From Lachnospiraceae bacterium NC2004 (GTDB lineage Bacteria; Bacillota; Clostridia; Lachnospirales; Lachnospiraceae), in NCBI GenBank assembly GCA_000621905.1, contig JHXB01000001.1, positions 517,800 to 581,799 on the forward strand: a stretch of DNA of 64,000 nt. Reading direction: 5' to 3'. A program made the position numbers and the translations under genes. Below, piece by piece: positions 1 to 6,338 of this stretch. Positions within the stretch are counted from its first letter, which is position 1. Every line of letters starts with the position of its first letter. The notes beneath the pieces were generated by a model. The model had not been told where the DNA came from. It was given only the letters and a program-made list of their open reading frames with translations, and did no database searches.

Positions 1-558
1 ACTGCGGATGAGACTATACAGACTGCACGTCTTAAGGCAGAGAGTATTATAAGAGAAGCCAACAACAAAGCCGACGGCATTATACGTGAGGCTGAGATTA
101 AAGCGGAATCATTTGCACAGGATTCACATTCAGAGCTTGAGGCCGTTCACAGTAAGACTATCGGTCTTATGCAGGAATATGTACGATATAAATCTCAGTT
201 TAACAAGCTTATTCAGGATCAGATTGAGCTTCTTAACGGTTCAAGATTTGATATTCAGAACAATGATCTTTTAGCTTTCAAGAAGATGAGCGAGACCATC
301 GCTGATGAAGAATATGCTGATACGATTCCTCTTCCTGATGTTACTGCTGAAGAGGCTAAGTCTACATTTTCAAGCGTTAACTTTGGAGATATAGAAGAGA
401 CTGATACCAATTATGAATCTGCAATTCCTGAGAAGCCTGATAGCGTTGAAGTGTTTAGAGGTATTAAGGCTGATGATGAGATCAACAAGCTTGATTATCT
501 CAATGCAGCTGAGCGCCTTAACGAAGAGGCTTTTAAGAAGAGTGATGATGATAAATGA
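1..558 (+). CDS. divIVA: DivIVA-family cell-division/polarity protein, C-terminal part
   Basis: The reading frame is open from base 1, so the N-terminus lies outside the window; 185 codons are visible. The first ~80 residues are a heptad-rich coiled coil with the Ala/Glu/Lys pattern ending in REAEIKAESFA that is typical of DivIVA proteins, which bind curved membrane at septa and poles and recruit partners. An acidic, poorly conserved tail follows. The next genes, aroB, lspA and rluD, run in the same direction, and divIVA-lspA-rluD is a familiar clostridial order. The annotated stop is TGA at 556-558, but the same frame continues with 17 plausible codons to TAA at 610-612 (see separate entry). 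The family call is fairly firm even though the diagnostic N-terminal lipid-binding domain is not visible. Confidence 0.8.
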   Translation, partial: TADETIQTARLKAESIIREANNKADGIIREAEIKAESFAQDSHSELEAVHSKTIGLMQEYVRYKSQFNKLIQDQIELLNGSRFDIQNNDLLAFKKMSETIADEEYADTIPLPDVTAEEAKSTFSSVNFGDIEETDTNYESAIPEKPDSVEVFRGIKADDEINKLDYLNAAERLNEEAFKKSDDDK

Positions 559-612
559 ACTGTAGATGACATTCTTAATAACTATGTTAAATTACTCGAT
601 GATGATTTATAA
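559..612 (+). other. In-frame coding-like tail after the divIVA TGA
   Basis: Directly after the TGA at 556-558 the DivIVA frame continues as TVDDILNNYVKLLDDDL and then TAA. The composition (acidic, amphipathic helix) looks like a natural DivIVA C-terminus rather than random intergenic DNA. It may be a recent nonsense mutation, a readthrough extension, or chance. No start codon with a ribosome binding site precedes it. Confidence 0.4.
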
Positions 613-651
613 ACTATTATCTTCGGGTAATTTATTTTTGGAGGACATAAT

Positions 652-1773
652 ATGAATAGCGAGATACTGATTAATGCAGACAGATTACCGGTTAGATATA
701 ATGATAAACCATGTTATGATATCGTATTTAGAGATAGTTTTGATGACCTTGTGTCCGAGATAGATTCTGTTGTTAATCTTGAAGGAAGAAAGGTTTGTAT
801 TGTTACCGAGACGACTGTTTCACAGCATTATCTTGATGAGGTTAAAGGACATCTTAATGGTTCATCCTGTGATTTTGTGGGCGATTTTACATTTGCCGCA
901 GGAGAAGCATCTAAAAATCTTGATGTTGTAAGGGATTTGTATGAGTATTTAATCCTTAATAGATTCGAGAGACGAGACATTCTTGTTGCTTTAGGTGGTG
1001 GCGTTGTCGGTGATTTAACCGGATATGCTGCAGCGACGTATCTTAGAGGCGTTGATTTTATTCAGGTTCCTACAAGTCTGCTTTCACAGGTAGACAGTTC
1101 GATCGGCGGCAAAACCGGTGTTGACTTTGACTCATACAAAAACATGGTTGGCGCGTTTCATATGCCAAAGCTTGTTTATATTAATATTGCTACACTTAAG
1201 ACGTTGAGCAGGAGAGAGTATCTCTCAGGTATGGGTGAAGTTGTTAAGTATGGTATTATCAGAGACAAAGTGTTCTTTGATTGGATTATGGAGCATGCCG
1301 ATGAGATTAAGGCATTAGATACCGAGATTGTTAAGGCTATGGTTTACAGAAGCTGCGACAACAAACGAGAAGTGGTAGAAGAGGATCCTAAGGAACAGGG
1401 TGTTAGGGCTTTACTTAATTTTGGTCATACTTTAGGTCATGCTATTGAGAAGTTGACTAATTTTAAGTTCCTTCACGGAGAATGCGTAGGAGTTGGAAGT
1501 ATATTAGCCGCTGAGATTTCTAAAGATCTTGGTGATATCGATAACGATACAGTTAATGCTATAAAGGATTCATTTTCTACTTTTGAATTTCCTGATATTA
1601 TTGAATATGATGTTGATGAGGTTGTTAAGACGACCAAATCTGACAAGAAAATGTCAAAGGGACAGATTAAATTTGTTTTGATTAAGTCTATCGGTGATGC
1701 TTACTTAAGCCTTGATGTTACCGATGACAATATGAGCAAAGTATTAAAGGAGTACAAAGATGCTAGAGGATAA
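652..1773 (+). CDS. aroB: 3-dehydroquinate synthase
   Basis: Converts DAHP to 3-dehydroquinate, the second step of the shikimate pathway, in the cytosol using NAD+ and a divalent metal. The 373-residue length fits the family. The NAD-binding loop GGGVVGDLTG is near residues 115-124, the phosphate/substrate region SSIGGKTGVD near 149-158, the metal ligand Glu in GMGEVVKYG near 196, and the His ligands in NFGHTLGHAIE further on. ATG is preceded by GGAGGA. The gene overlaps lspA by 14 bases, implying translational coupling. No other aro gene is in the window, so aroB has been placed into a cell-envelope/ribosome cluster between divIVA and lspA. Confidence 0.95.
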   Translation: MNSEILINADRLPVRYNDKPCYDIVFRDSFDDLVSEIDSVVNLEGRKVCIVTETTVSQHYLDEVKGHLNGSSCDFVGDFTFAAGEASKNLDVVRDLYEYLILNRFERRDILVALGGGVVGDLTGYAAATYLRGVDFIQVPTSLLSQVDSSIGGKTGVDFDSYKNMVGAFHMPKLVYINIATLKTLSRREYLSGMGEVVKYGIIRDKVFFDWIMEHADEIKALDTEIVKAMVYRSCDNKREVVEEDPKEQGVRALLNFGHTLGHAIEKLTNFKFLHGECVGVGSILAAEISKDLGDIDNDTVNAIKDSFSTFEFPDIIEYDVDEVVKTTKSDKKMSKGQIKFVLIKSIGDAYLSLDVTDDNMSKVLKEYKDARG

Positions 1774-2287
1774 TAAGTCTAAGGCTAAAGTGTTTATACT
1801 TAGTGCTTTAACATTTGCCATATTATACGCATTGGACAGATTAAGTAAATACATGGCTGTAGTTAAGCTAAAAGACAATGAACCTGTCAAGTTTTTTGGC
1901 GATAGTTTTGAACTGTTTTATCTTGAAAATCAGGGTGCAGCGTGGGGGATACTTTCAGGAAAGATATGGCTGCTCATAATATTTACGGCGATAGTCTTAT
2001 GTCTGCTTTTGTTTTTCTATTACAGAATCCCTAACGACAAGCATTTTCTTATGCTTAGAATCGCGTTGCTTCTTATTATTTCAGGGGCACTTGGCAACAT
2101 TATTGACAGAATCAGATTTAAATATGTTATTGATTTCTTGTATGCCAAGTTTATTGATTTTCCTGTTTTTAATGTGGCTGATTGCTATGTGACAGTCGGT
2201 ACATTTATGCTTATTATCGGATTATTGTTTGTGTATAAGGATTCTGAACTTGGATTCTGGTTTCTTGACAGCAAATCGGAGGAATGA
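1760..2287 (+). CDS. lspA: Lipoprotein signal peptidase (signal peptidase II)
   Basis: Membrane aspartyl protease that removes signal peptides from diacylglyceryl-modified prolipoproteins. The 175 residues carry four predicted membrane segments and the family motifs: NQGAAWG in the first extracytoplasmic loop, GNIIDR with one catalytic Asp, and FNVAD with the second. The ATG lies inside the end of aroB with AAGGAG upstream. Its stop overlaps the next start as ATGA. Substrates are encoded in the same window: lipobox proteins at 31025, 56034 and 59849. Confidence 0.95.
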   Translation: MLEDNKSKAKVFILSALTFAILYALDRLSKYMAVVKLKDNEPVKFFGDSFELFYLENQGAAWGILSGKIWLLIIFTAIVLCLLLFFYYRIPNDKHFLMLRIALLLIISGALGNIIDRIRFKYVIDFLYAKFIDFPVFNVADCYVTVGTFMLIIGLLFVYKDSELGFWFLDSKSEE

Positions 2288-3207
2288 TTGTGGAAGGCAG
2301 AGAATTTACATTTACTGTTGATACTCCCGGAGTTAGGATTGATGCATTTCTAAGCAATGAGATTGCTGATTTATCGCGTTCATTTATCCAGAAGTTAATA
2401 GAAGATGAGTCCATCCTGGTAAATGATAAAGCGACCAAGAGCAACTATAAGATTAGATTGAATGACAAGATATATGTGTGTATTCCGGAACCTAAAGAGG
2501 TTGAGATTGTACCAGAGAATATTCCTTTAGACATTGTATATGAGGATGATGATATTATAATCATTAATAAACCTAAGGGGATGGTAGTTCATCCGGCTGC
2601 TGGCCATTTATCGGGCACATTAGTCAATGCTTTGATGTATCACTGTAAGGATAATCTTAGTGGTATCAACGGGGAGTTGCGTCCGGGAATTGTTCATAGG
2701 ATTGACAGAGATACTACAGGGCTTATTGTTGCCTGTAAAAATGATATAGCTCATAAGTTTATCGCTGAACAATTAGCTGTTCATTCTATTACAAGAAAAT
2801 ATCAAGCAATTGTGTATGGCAATATCAAGGAGGATACAGGTACTATAGATGCGCCTATTTACAGACATCCTCAGGATAGAAAACGCATGGCTGTTGTTAA
2901 AAATGGTAAAGAAGCTGTAACTCATTATAAAGTTATTGAGCGGTTCGGAGATTATACTCATATTGAATGTCAATTAGAAACCGGTAGAACTCATCAGATT
3001 CGTGTACATATGTCATATATCAAGCATCCTTTACTTGGTGATGAGGTATATGGCAATCCTAACAAGAAGTTTAAACTGGAAGGTCAATGCTTACACGCTA
3101 AGACTTTAGGATTTATACACCCAAATACTAAGGAATATATTGAGTTTGATTCCGAGCTTCCGGAGTATTTTAATAAGCTTATATTAAGGCTTAGAAATGG
3201 TAATTAA
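2284..3207 (+). CDS. rluD: RluD-family large-subunit rRNA pseudouridine synthase
   Basis: Isomerises uridines in 23S rRNA to pseudouridine. An S4 RNA-binding domain occupies about residues 17-65, and the catalytic domain carries GIVHRIDRDTTGL with the catalytic Asp near 141, followed by ETGRTHQIRVHM. The 307-residue length is normal. The ATG at 2284 overlaps the lspA stop; the GGAGGA that precedes it is almost adjacent, so the GTG at 2290 is an equally good start by spacing. Last gene of the aroB-lspA-rluD run. RluD versus RluC/YlyB-type target specificity cannot be settled here. Confidence 0.9.
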   Translation: MIVEGREFTFTVDTPGVRIDAFLSNEIADLSRSFIQKLIEDESILVNDKATKSNYKIRLNDKIYVCIPEPKEVEIVPENIPLDIVYEDDDIIIINKPKGMVVHPAAGHLSGTLVNALMYHCKDNLSGINGELRPGIVHRIDRDTTGLIVACKNDIAHKFIAEQLAVHSITRKYQAIVYGNIKEDTGTIDAPIYRHPQDRKRMAVVKNGKEAVTHYKVIERFGDYTHIECQLETGRTHQIRVHMSYIKHPLLGDEVYGNPNKKFKLEGQCLHAKTLGFIHPNTKEYIEFDSELPEYFNKLILRLRNGN

Positions 3208-3287
3208 AGGCTTTTTAATTTTATTGTAATAATTACCATATAACAATCATTTTATATAATTTTTTTATCAAAAATACCAAAAATCAG

Positions 3288-3316
3288 TTGAAGACTAGAT
3301 AAATAAATAGTATAAT
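3288..3316 (+). promoter_or_regulatory. Sigma-A-type promoter for the 3375 gene
   Basis: TTGAAG at 3288-3293 and TATAAT at 3311-3316 are separated by 17 bp, 58 bp upstream of the start codon of the acidic protein. The close consensus match suggests a well-expressed single-gene transcript, which also ends at a strong terminator. Confidence 0.65.
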
Positions 3317-3374
3317 GTATTTGTGACAGGAATCATTTCTCCTGTTATACTTTCTATCTAAGGAGGCATGTGGT

Positions 3375-3716
3375 ATGATTTTTTCTGAATCAGATGACGG
3401 CGTTATCGATTTGAACGAGATCGAAGACGACGATGATGGAGTTCTTGATTTGAACGCTTTAGACGATGATGATTCTAAAGATACCAAGAAGAAATCCAAG
3501 AAATCTAAGAAGAGCGAGGAGGACACTAGCAAGATGACTAAAGAACAGAAGGCTGCATATAAGAAAAGAGAAGCTAAGATTTTAGAGGCAGAGCTTGATT
3601 TTACCAAATCAATAATTGATGATGATGATTTTGATGACATCTATAAGGACAATATTAAGTTCTTGCTTGAGATTGCTGAGAAGTATAAAAAGACTTTAGT
3701 AAAAGACGAAGATTAA
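3375..3716 (+). CDS. Small acidic/lysine-rich protein of unknown function
   Basis: 113 residues with no recognised domain. The N-terminus is very acidic (runs such as IEDDDDGVLDLNALDDDD, with two DLN repeats), a central block is Lys/Ser rich (residues ~35-60), and the C-terminus is a predicted helix. There is no signal peptide or membrane segment. AGGAGG lies 8 bases before the ATG, and the gene has its own consensus promoter and a strong terminator, so it is a genuine monocistronic gene and probably well expressed. The alternating charge blocks suggest a disordered binding protein, but no function is proposed. Confidence 0.75.
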   Translation: MIFSESDDGVIDLNEIEDDDDGVLDLNALDDDDSKDTKKKSKKSKKSEEDTSKMTKEQKAAYKKREAKILEAELDFTKSIIDDDDFDDIYKDNIKFLLEIAEKYKKTLVKDED

Positions 3717-3724
3717 TTACTATG

Positions 3725-3756
3725 ATAAGCAGGGATATTTTCCCTGCTTATTTTTC
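3725..3756 (+). terminator. Intrinsic terminator after the 3375 gene
   Basis: A perfect 11-bp stem (ATAAGCAGGGA / TCCCTGCTTAT) with a 5-nt loop is followed by TTTTTC. Confidence 0.85.
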
Positions 3757-3766
3757 TTATTATTTA

Positions 3767-3809
3767 TTTATAATAGTTAACATAATGAATTTATGTTAAC
3801 TATTATAAA
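3767..3809. promoter_or_regulatory. Large perfect palindrome upstream of the kinase-like gene
   Basis: Arms TTTATAATAGTTAACATAA (3767-3785) and its exact complement (3791-3809) flank a 5-nt centre, giving a 19-bp perfect inverted repeat. It is AT rich and has no U-tract, so it is not a good terminator. Its position ~65 bp before the start at 3874 and its similarity to the second palindrome at 3837 suggest an operator or a 5' UTR structure. Confidence 0.55.
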
Positions 3810-3836
3810 TAGAACTAGATTGTACCATGTGTTTAG

Positions 3837-3859
3837 TTTACATAAATAATTTATGTAAA
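3837..3859. promoter_or_regulatory. Second palindrome, adjoining the ribosome binding site
   Basis: TTTACATAAA (3837-3846) and TTTATGTAAA (3850-3859) form a perfect 10-bp inverted repeat with a 3-nt centre, ending just before AGGAGG. It shares the ACATAA/TTATGT core with the palindrome at 3767, so both may bind the same regulator. Confidence 0.5.
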
Positions 3860-3873
3860 TAGGAGGTGTTTTT

Positions 3874-4497
3874 ATGAGTAAATCAATTATAACCATAGGA
3901 AGACAATTTGGTAGCGGAGGTCACGAGATTGCTGAGAAATTAGCTTCCAAACTTGATGTACCTTTTTATGATAAGGAGCTTTTGAAGCGTGCCGCTAAAG
4001 AAAGTGGATTATGTGAAGAGATTTTCGAGAACTTCGATGAGAAGCCTAGTTCCAGCTTTCTTTACTCATTAGTAATGGATCCTTATTCTTTCGGATATCC
4101 GGGCAACGGATATGAGATGCCGCTTAATCATAAAGTATTCCTTGCTGCATTTGACACAATTAAGAAGATTGCAGAAGAGGGGCCGAGCGTTATTGTTGGT
4201 AGATGTGCGGATTATGCATTACAGGATTTTGATAATGTTATCTCTATATTTATCAAAGCGCCTATTGATGACAGGATTAAGCGTATTTCCGACAAATACG
4301 AGCTTACTGAGCTTAAGGCTAAAGATATGATTTACAAGAAGGATAAGCAACGCGCAGGTTATTATAATTATTATTCTACCAAGAAATGGGCTGATATTAA
4401 GAGTTATGATCTTATTATTGACAGTAAGGTTCTTGGGATTGATGGAACTGTGGATTTGTTGGCGGATTATGTTAAGCGTGTTGATGAAGCGGATTAG
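3874..4497 (+). CDS. Cytidylate-kinase-like family protein
   Basis: 207 residues with the N-terminal nucleotide-binding loop ITIGRQFGSGGHEIAEKLA and later FYDKELL and VIVGRCADYAL segments that characterise the cytidylate-kinase-like family (Pfam PF13189). It is not canonical Cmk, because the P-loop lacks the usual GxGKS/T form and the usual CMP-kinase length and motifs are absent. AGGAGG precedes the ATG. Substrate unknown: the family is common in clostridia and poorly characterised. It stands alone between a strong upstream terminator and its own terminator, with two palindromes in its leader that suggest dedicated regulation. Confidence 0.85.
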   Translation: MSKSIITIGRQFGSGGHEIAEKLASKLDVPFYDKELLKRAAKESGLCEEIFENFDEKPSSSFLYSLVMDPYSFGYPGNGYEMPLNHKVFLAAFDTIKKIAEEGPSVIVGRCADYALQDFDNVISIFIKAPIDDRIKRISDKYELTELKAKDMIYKKDKQRAGYYNYYSTKKWADIKSYDLIIDSKVLGIDGTVDLLADYVKRVDEAD

Positions 4498-4517
4498 TTA
4501 TATAGTTATATTGTAAT

Positions 4518-4553
4518 AAAACCGGCATTCTATGTTTAGAGTGTCGGCTTTTT
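4518..4553 (+). terminator. Intrinsic terminator of the kinase-like gene
   Basis: A 10-bp stem CCGGCATTCT / AGAGTGTCGG with G-U pairs, a 6-nt loop and a CTTTTT tail, 20 bp after the stop codon. Confidence 0.75.
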
Positions 4554-4569
4554 ATGATTAAGGCACTCA

Positions 4570-4696
4570 CATGGATGCGTTACATAAACAGGCACGCTTG
4601 CGCTATGAACCTCGACGTAGCGGTACTAAACTCGTGCAAAGCACTCGTTAAGTGCCGACGTCTCAGACATGCCTGTTTATGTTTGACGCATTCATG
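4570..4696. repeat. 127-bp element bounded by imperfect inverted repeats
   Basis: The left arm (4570-4594, starting CATGGATGCGT and ending ACATAAACAGGCA) is matched in inverted orientation by the right arm (4670-4696, TGCCTGTTTATGT...ACGCATTCATG). The interior is GC richer than its surroundings and has further short symmetries such as GCACTCGTTAAGTGC. It carries no ORF. Likely a MITE-like or structured repeat. Confidence 0.6.
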
Positions 4697-4742
4697 TTCG
4701 GGTAGGTATAAATTTAGATATTATAAAATATAATGATTTATG

Positions 4743-4770
4743 TGTCATCTTAAGCGTAGCGAAGAATCTT
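4743..4770 (+). repeat. TCATTCTGAGCG-type dispersed repeat, copy 1
   Basis: Reads TGTCATCTTAAGCGTAGCGA followed by AGAATCTT. It shares AGCGTAGCGAAGAATCTT with the copy at 4846 and, in the other orientation, relates to the repeat at 6256. This family is widespread in bacterial intergenic DNA. Confidence 0.7.
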
Positions 4771-4843
4771 GATATGTAATTATTTATGAATATTAATGAT
4801 ATTCTATGTAAATGTATAAGTTATATAAGATTATATACTTTAA

Positions 4844-4977
4844 ATTGTTATTCTGAGCGTAGCGAAGAATCTTATATATAACAATTTATGAATACTATAA
4901 CATAATCCTCAGGGTGGCGTGGCCACCGAAGTATGGTTTGGGGAATGAGTGAACCATGGATTATTTGGAATGACAAT
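4844..4977. repeat. Dispersed repeat copy 2 within a possible 134-bp element
   Basis: ATTGTTATTCTGAGCG at 4844-4859 starts the copy and AGCGAAGAATCTT ends it at 4873. The sequence GGAATGACAAT at 4967-4977 is an inverted near-match to the first 11 bases, so the whole 134 bp may be one mobile unit. The interior includes the hairpin GGTGGC-GTG-GCCACC. Confidence 0.5.
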
Positions 4978-4998
4978 TAATATAATATGAATAACTAT

Positions 4999-5029
4999 AA
5001 GCTGCCTGTTATATATTGGCAGCTTTTTT
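4999..5029 (+). terminator. Orphan terminator-like hairpin
   Basis: AAGCTGCC and GGCAGCTT pair around an 11-nt loop and are followed by a run of six T. No protein gene ends nearby upstream on the plus strand, so it either backs up the 4518 terminator or ends an unannotated short transcript from the 4554-4998 repeat region. Confidence 0.6.
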
Positions 5030-5040
5030 GTAAGTATTTA

Positions 5041-5069
5041 TTGACTTTTAGCGTATTATGATATATTCT
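5041..5069 (+). promoter_or_regulatory. Possible promoter of the tyrosine recombinase
   Basis: TTGACT at 5041-5046 and TATTCT at 5064-5069 with a 17-bp spacer, about 115 bp before the start codon. The -10 match is imperfect. Confidence 0.45.
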
Positions 5070-5082
5070 ATATATATGGGTG

Positions 5083-5118
5083 CAATTATTCGTTAAACTC
5101 GCGTTTAACGAATAATTG
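5083..5118. promoter_or_regulatory. Perfect 15-bp inverted repeat with 6-bp centre upstream of the recombinase
   Basis: CAATTATTCGTTAAA (5083-5097), centre CTCGCG, and the exact complement at 5104-5118. No U-tract follows. The arm-spacer-arm geometry resembles a tyrosine-recombinase core site (arms flanking a 6-8 bp crossover region), and it sits just downstream of the candidate promoter, so it could be a recombination site, an operator, or both. Confidence 0.5.
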
Positions 5119-5183
5119 GGATGAAGTTATTATACTCTCATAGCACAGATTCAGCAATATTTATCTAGTATAAGGAGGCAATC

Positions 5184-6248
5184 ATGCCAACAGATAATGA
5201 TTACTTTGATCAAAAGAATATCGAATACGAAAAAAAGATAAAAGAACTTTTAAAGGAACTTCCTAAGTTCTGTAATTCATTCTTTATTGCCATGGAGCCT
5301 AATAAGCTTGCAAGGACCCGTATGGCGTATGCATATGACCTTGTGACTTATTTTATGTATCTTAAAGGCAATATATCCACATTTAAAGATACACCTATGC
5401 ATGATTTACCTTTAAGTCTTATCGAATCACAGACGGCTGATGATATCAGAGAATATATCAGCTGGCTTAGATTATATGATAATGGTGATAAGGAAATCAC
5501 TAACTCGGAATGCGGTATGAAGAGAAAACTGTCTACTCTTCGTTCGTTCTACAAGTATATGTATCATAGTGAGAAAATCAAAAGTGATCCTGCATCCTTG
5601 GTTGATACACCTAAGATTCATGAAAAAGCTATTATCAGACTTGATATTGACGAGATTGCCAAGCTCCTTGATGAGGTTGAATCAGGTGATAATCTTACTA
5701 AGAATCAACAGAAATACCACAACAAGAACAAAGAACGAGATCTCGCTATTATGACTCTTCTACTTGGTACAGGTATGCGTGTATCTGAACTTGTTGGTAT
5801 AGATATCAGTGATTTAGATTTTGATAACAATTGTGTTAAAATCAGACGAAAAGGTGGCAATGAAGCTATTATATACTTTAGTGACGAAGTTAAAGTAGCC
5901 CTGGAAGACTATCTTGATATCAGAGAGAATATGAATCCTCTTCCGGGTCATGAAGATGCACTCTTCCTCTCCCTTCAGAATAAGCGTATGGGAGTTCGCT
6001 CAATTGAGCTATTGGTAAAGAAATACTCTAAGTTAGTTACTACCCTTAAAAAGATCACTCCACACAAGCTTAGAAGTACATATGGCACTGCTCTTTATCA
6101 GGAAACAGGCGATATATATCTTGTAGCCGATGTACTTGGTCACAAGGATGTCAATACTACCAGAAGACACTACGCTGCTATTGAAGAAAACAGACGACGA
6201 AGCGCTGCTGATAAGGTTACACTTCGCGAGAAACGTAGCGATGATTAA
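5184..6248 (+). CDS. Tyrosine recombinase, XerC/XerD-like
   Basis: 354-residue site-specific DNA recombinase. An N-terminal SAM-like core-binding domain occupies about residues 20-140. The catalytic domain has the full set of active residues: Arg199 in GTGMRVSEL, the beta-hairpin Lys near 223, His294 and Arg297 in HKLR, His320 in LGHKD and the nucleophile Tyr330 in RRHYA. AAGGAGG precedes the ATG. No phage, transposon or excisionase genes adjoin it, so it looks like a chromosomal XerC/D-type enzyme. It converges on the TtcA-like gene. A decayed paralogous fragment lies 1.4 kb downstream (7644-7862), and a large palindrome lies in its leader. Whether it is the dif-acting Xer or an orphan integrase is open. 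Confidence 0.9.
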   Translation: MPTDNDYFDQKNIEYEKKIKELLKELPKFCNSFFIAMEPNKLARTRMAYAYDLVTYFMYLKGNISTFKDTPMHDLPLSLIESQTADDIREYISWLRLYDNGDKEITNSECGMKRKLSTLRSFYKYMYHSEKIKSDPASLVDTPKIHEKAIIRLDIDEIAKLLDEVESGDNLTKNQQKYHNKNKERDLAIMTLLLGTGMRVSELVGIDISDLDFDNNCVKIRRKGGNEAIIYFSDEVKVALEDYLDIRENMNPLPGHEDALFLSLQNKRMGVRSIELLVKKYSKLVTTLKKITPHKLRSTYGTALYQETGDIYLVADVLGHKDVNTTRRHYAAIEENRRRSAADKVTLREKRSDD

Positions 6249-6255
6249 TCATAAT

Positions 6256-6335
6256 AAGATTCTCCGCTTCGCTCAGAATGACAGGATGACTGTAGAATTA
6301 TGTCATCCTGAGGAGCTTTGTGACGAAGGATCTTA
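6256..6335. repeat. 80-bp hairpin repeat between convergent genes
   Basis: The left half AAGATTCTCCGCTTCGCTCA followed by GAATGACA and the right half TGTCATCCTGAGGAGC...GAAGGATCTTA are imperfect inverted copies of the TCATTCTGAGCG-type repeat. It starts 8 bp after the recombinase stop and ends just before the stop of the convergent gene, so its hairpin may also terminate both transcripts. Confidence 0.7.
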
Positions 6336-6338
6336 ACT

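Larger units (their letters stand above)
4498..5183. other. Repeat-rich gap of 686 bp
   Basis: No credible gene. In order it holds the terminator of the kinase-like gene, a 127-bp inverted-repeat element (4570-4696), two TCATTCTGAGCG-type repeat copies (4743-4770 and 4846-4873), a short hairpin GGTGGC-GTG-GCCACC near 4914-4928, a terminator-like hairpin at 4999-5029, and a palindrome plus possible promoter for the recombinase. Confidence 0.8.

Noticed and set aside
556..558. Selenocysteine TGA in divIVA
   Set aside because: No SECIS-like hairpin is evident after the codon and DivIVA has no redox role; nonsense or readthrough are simpler.
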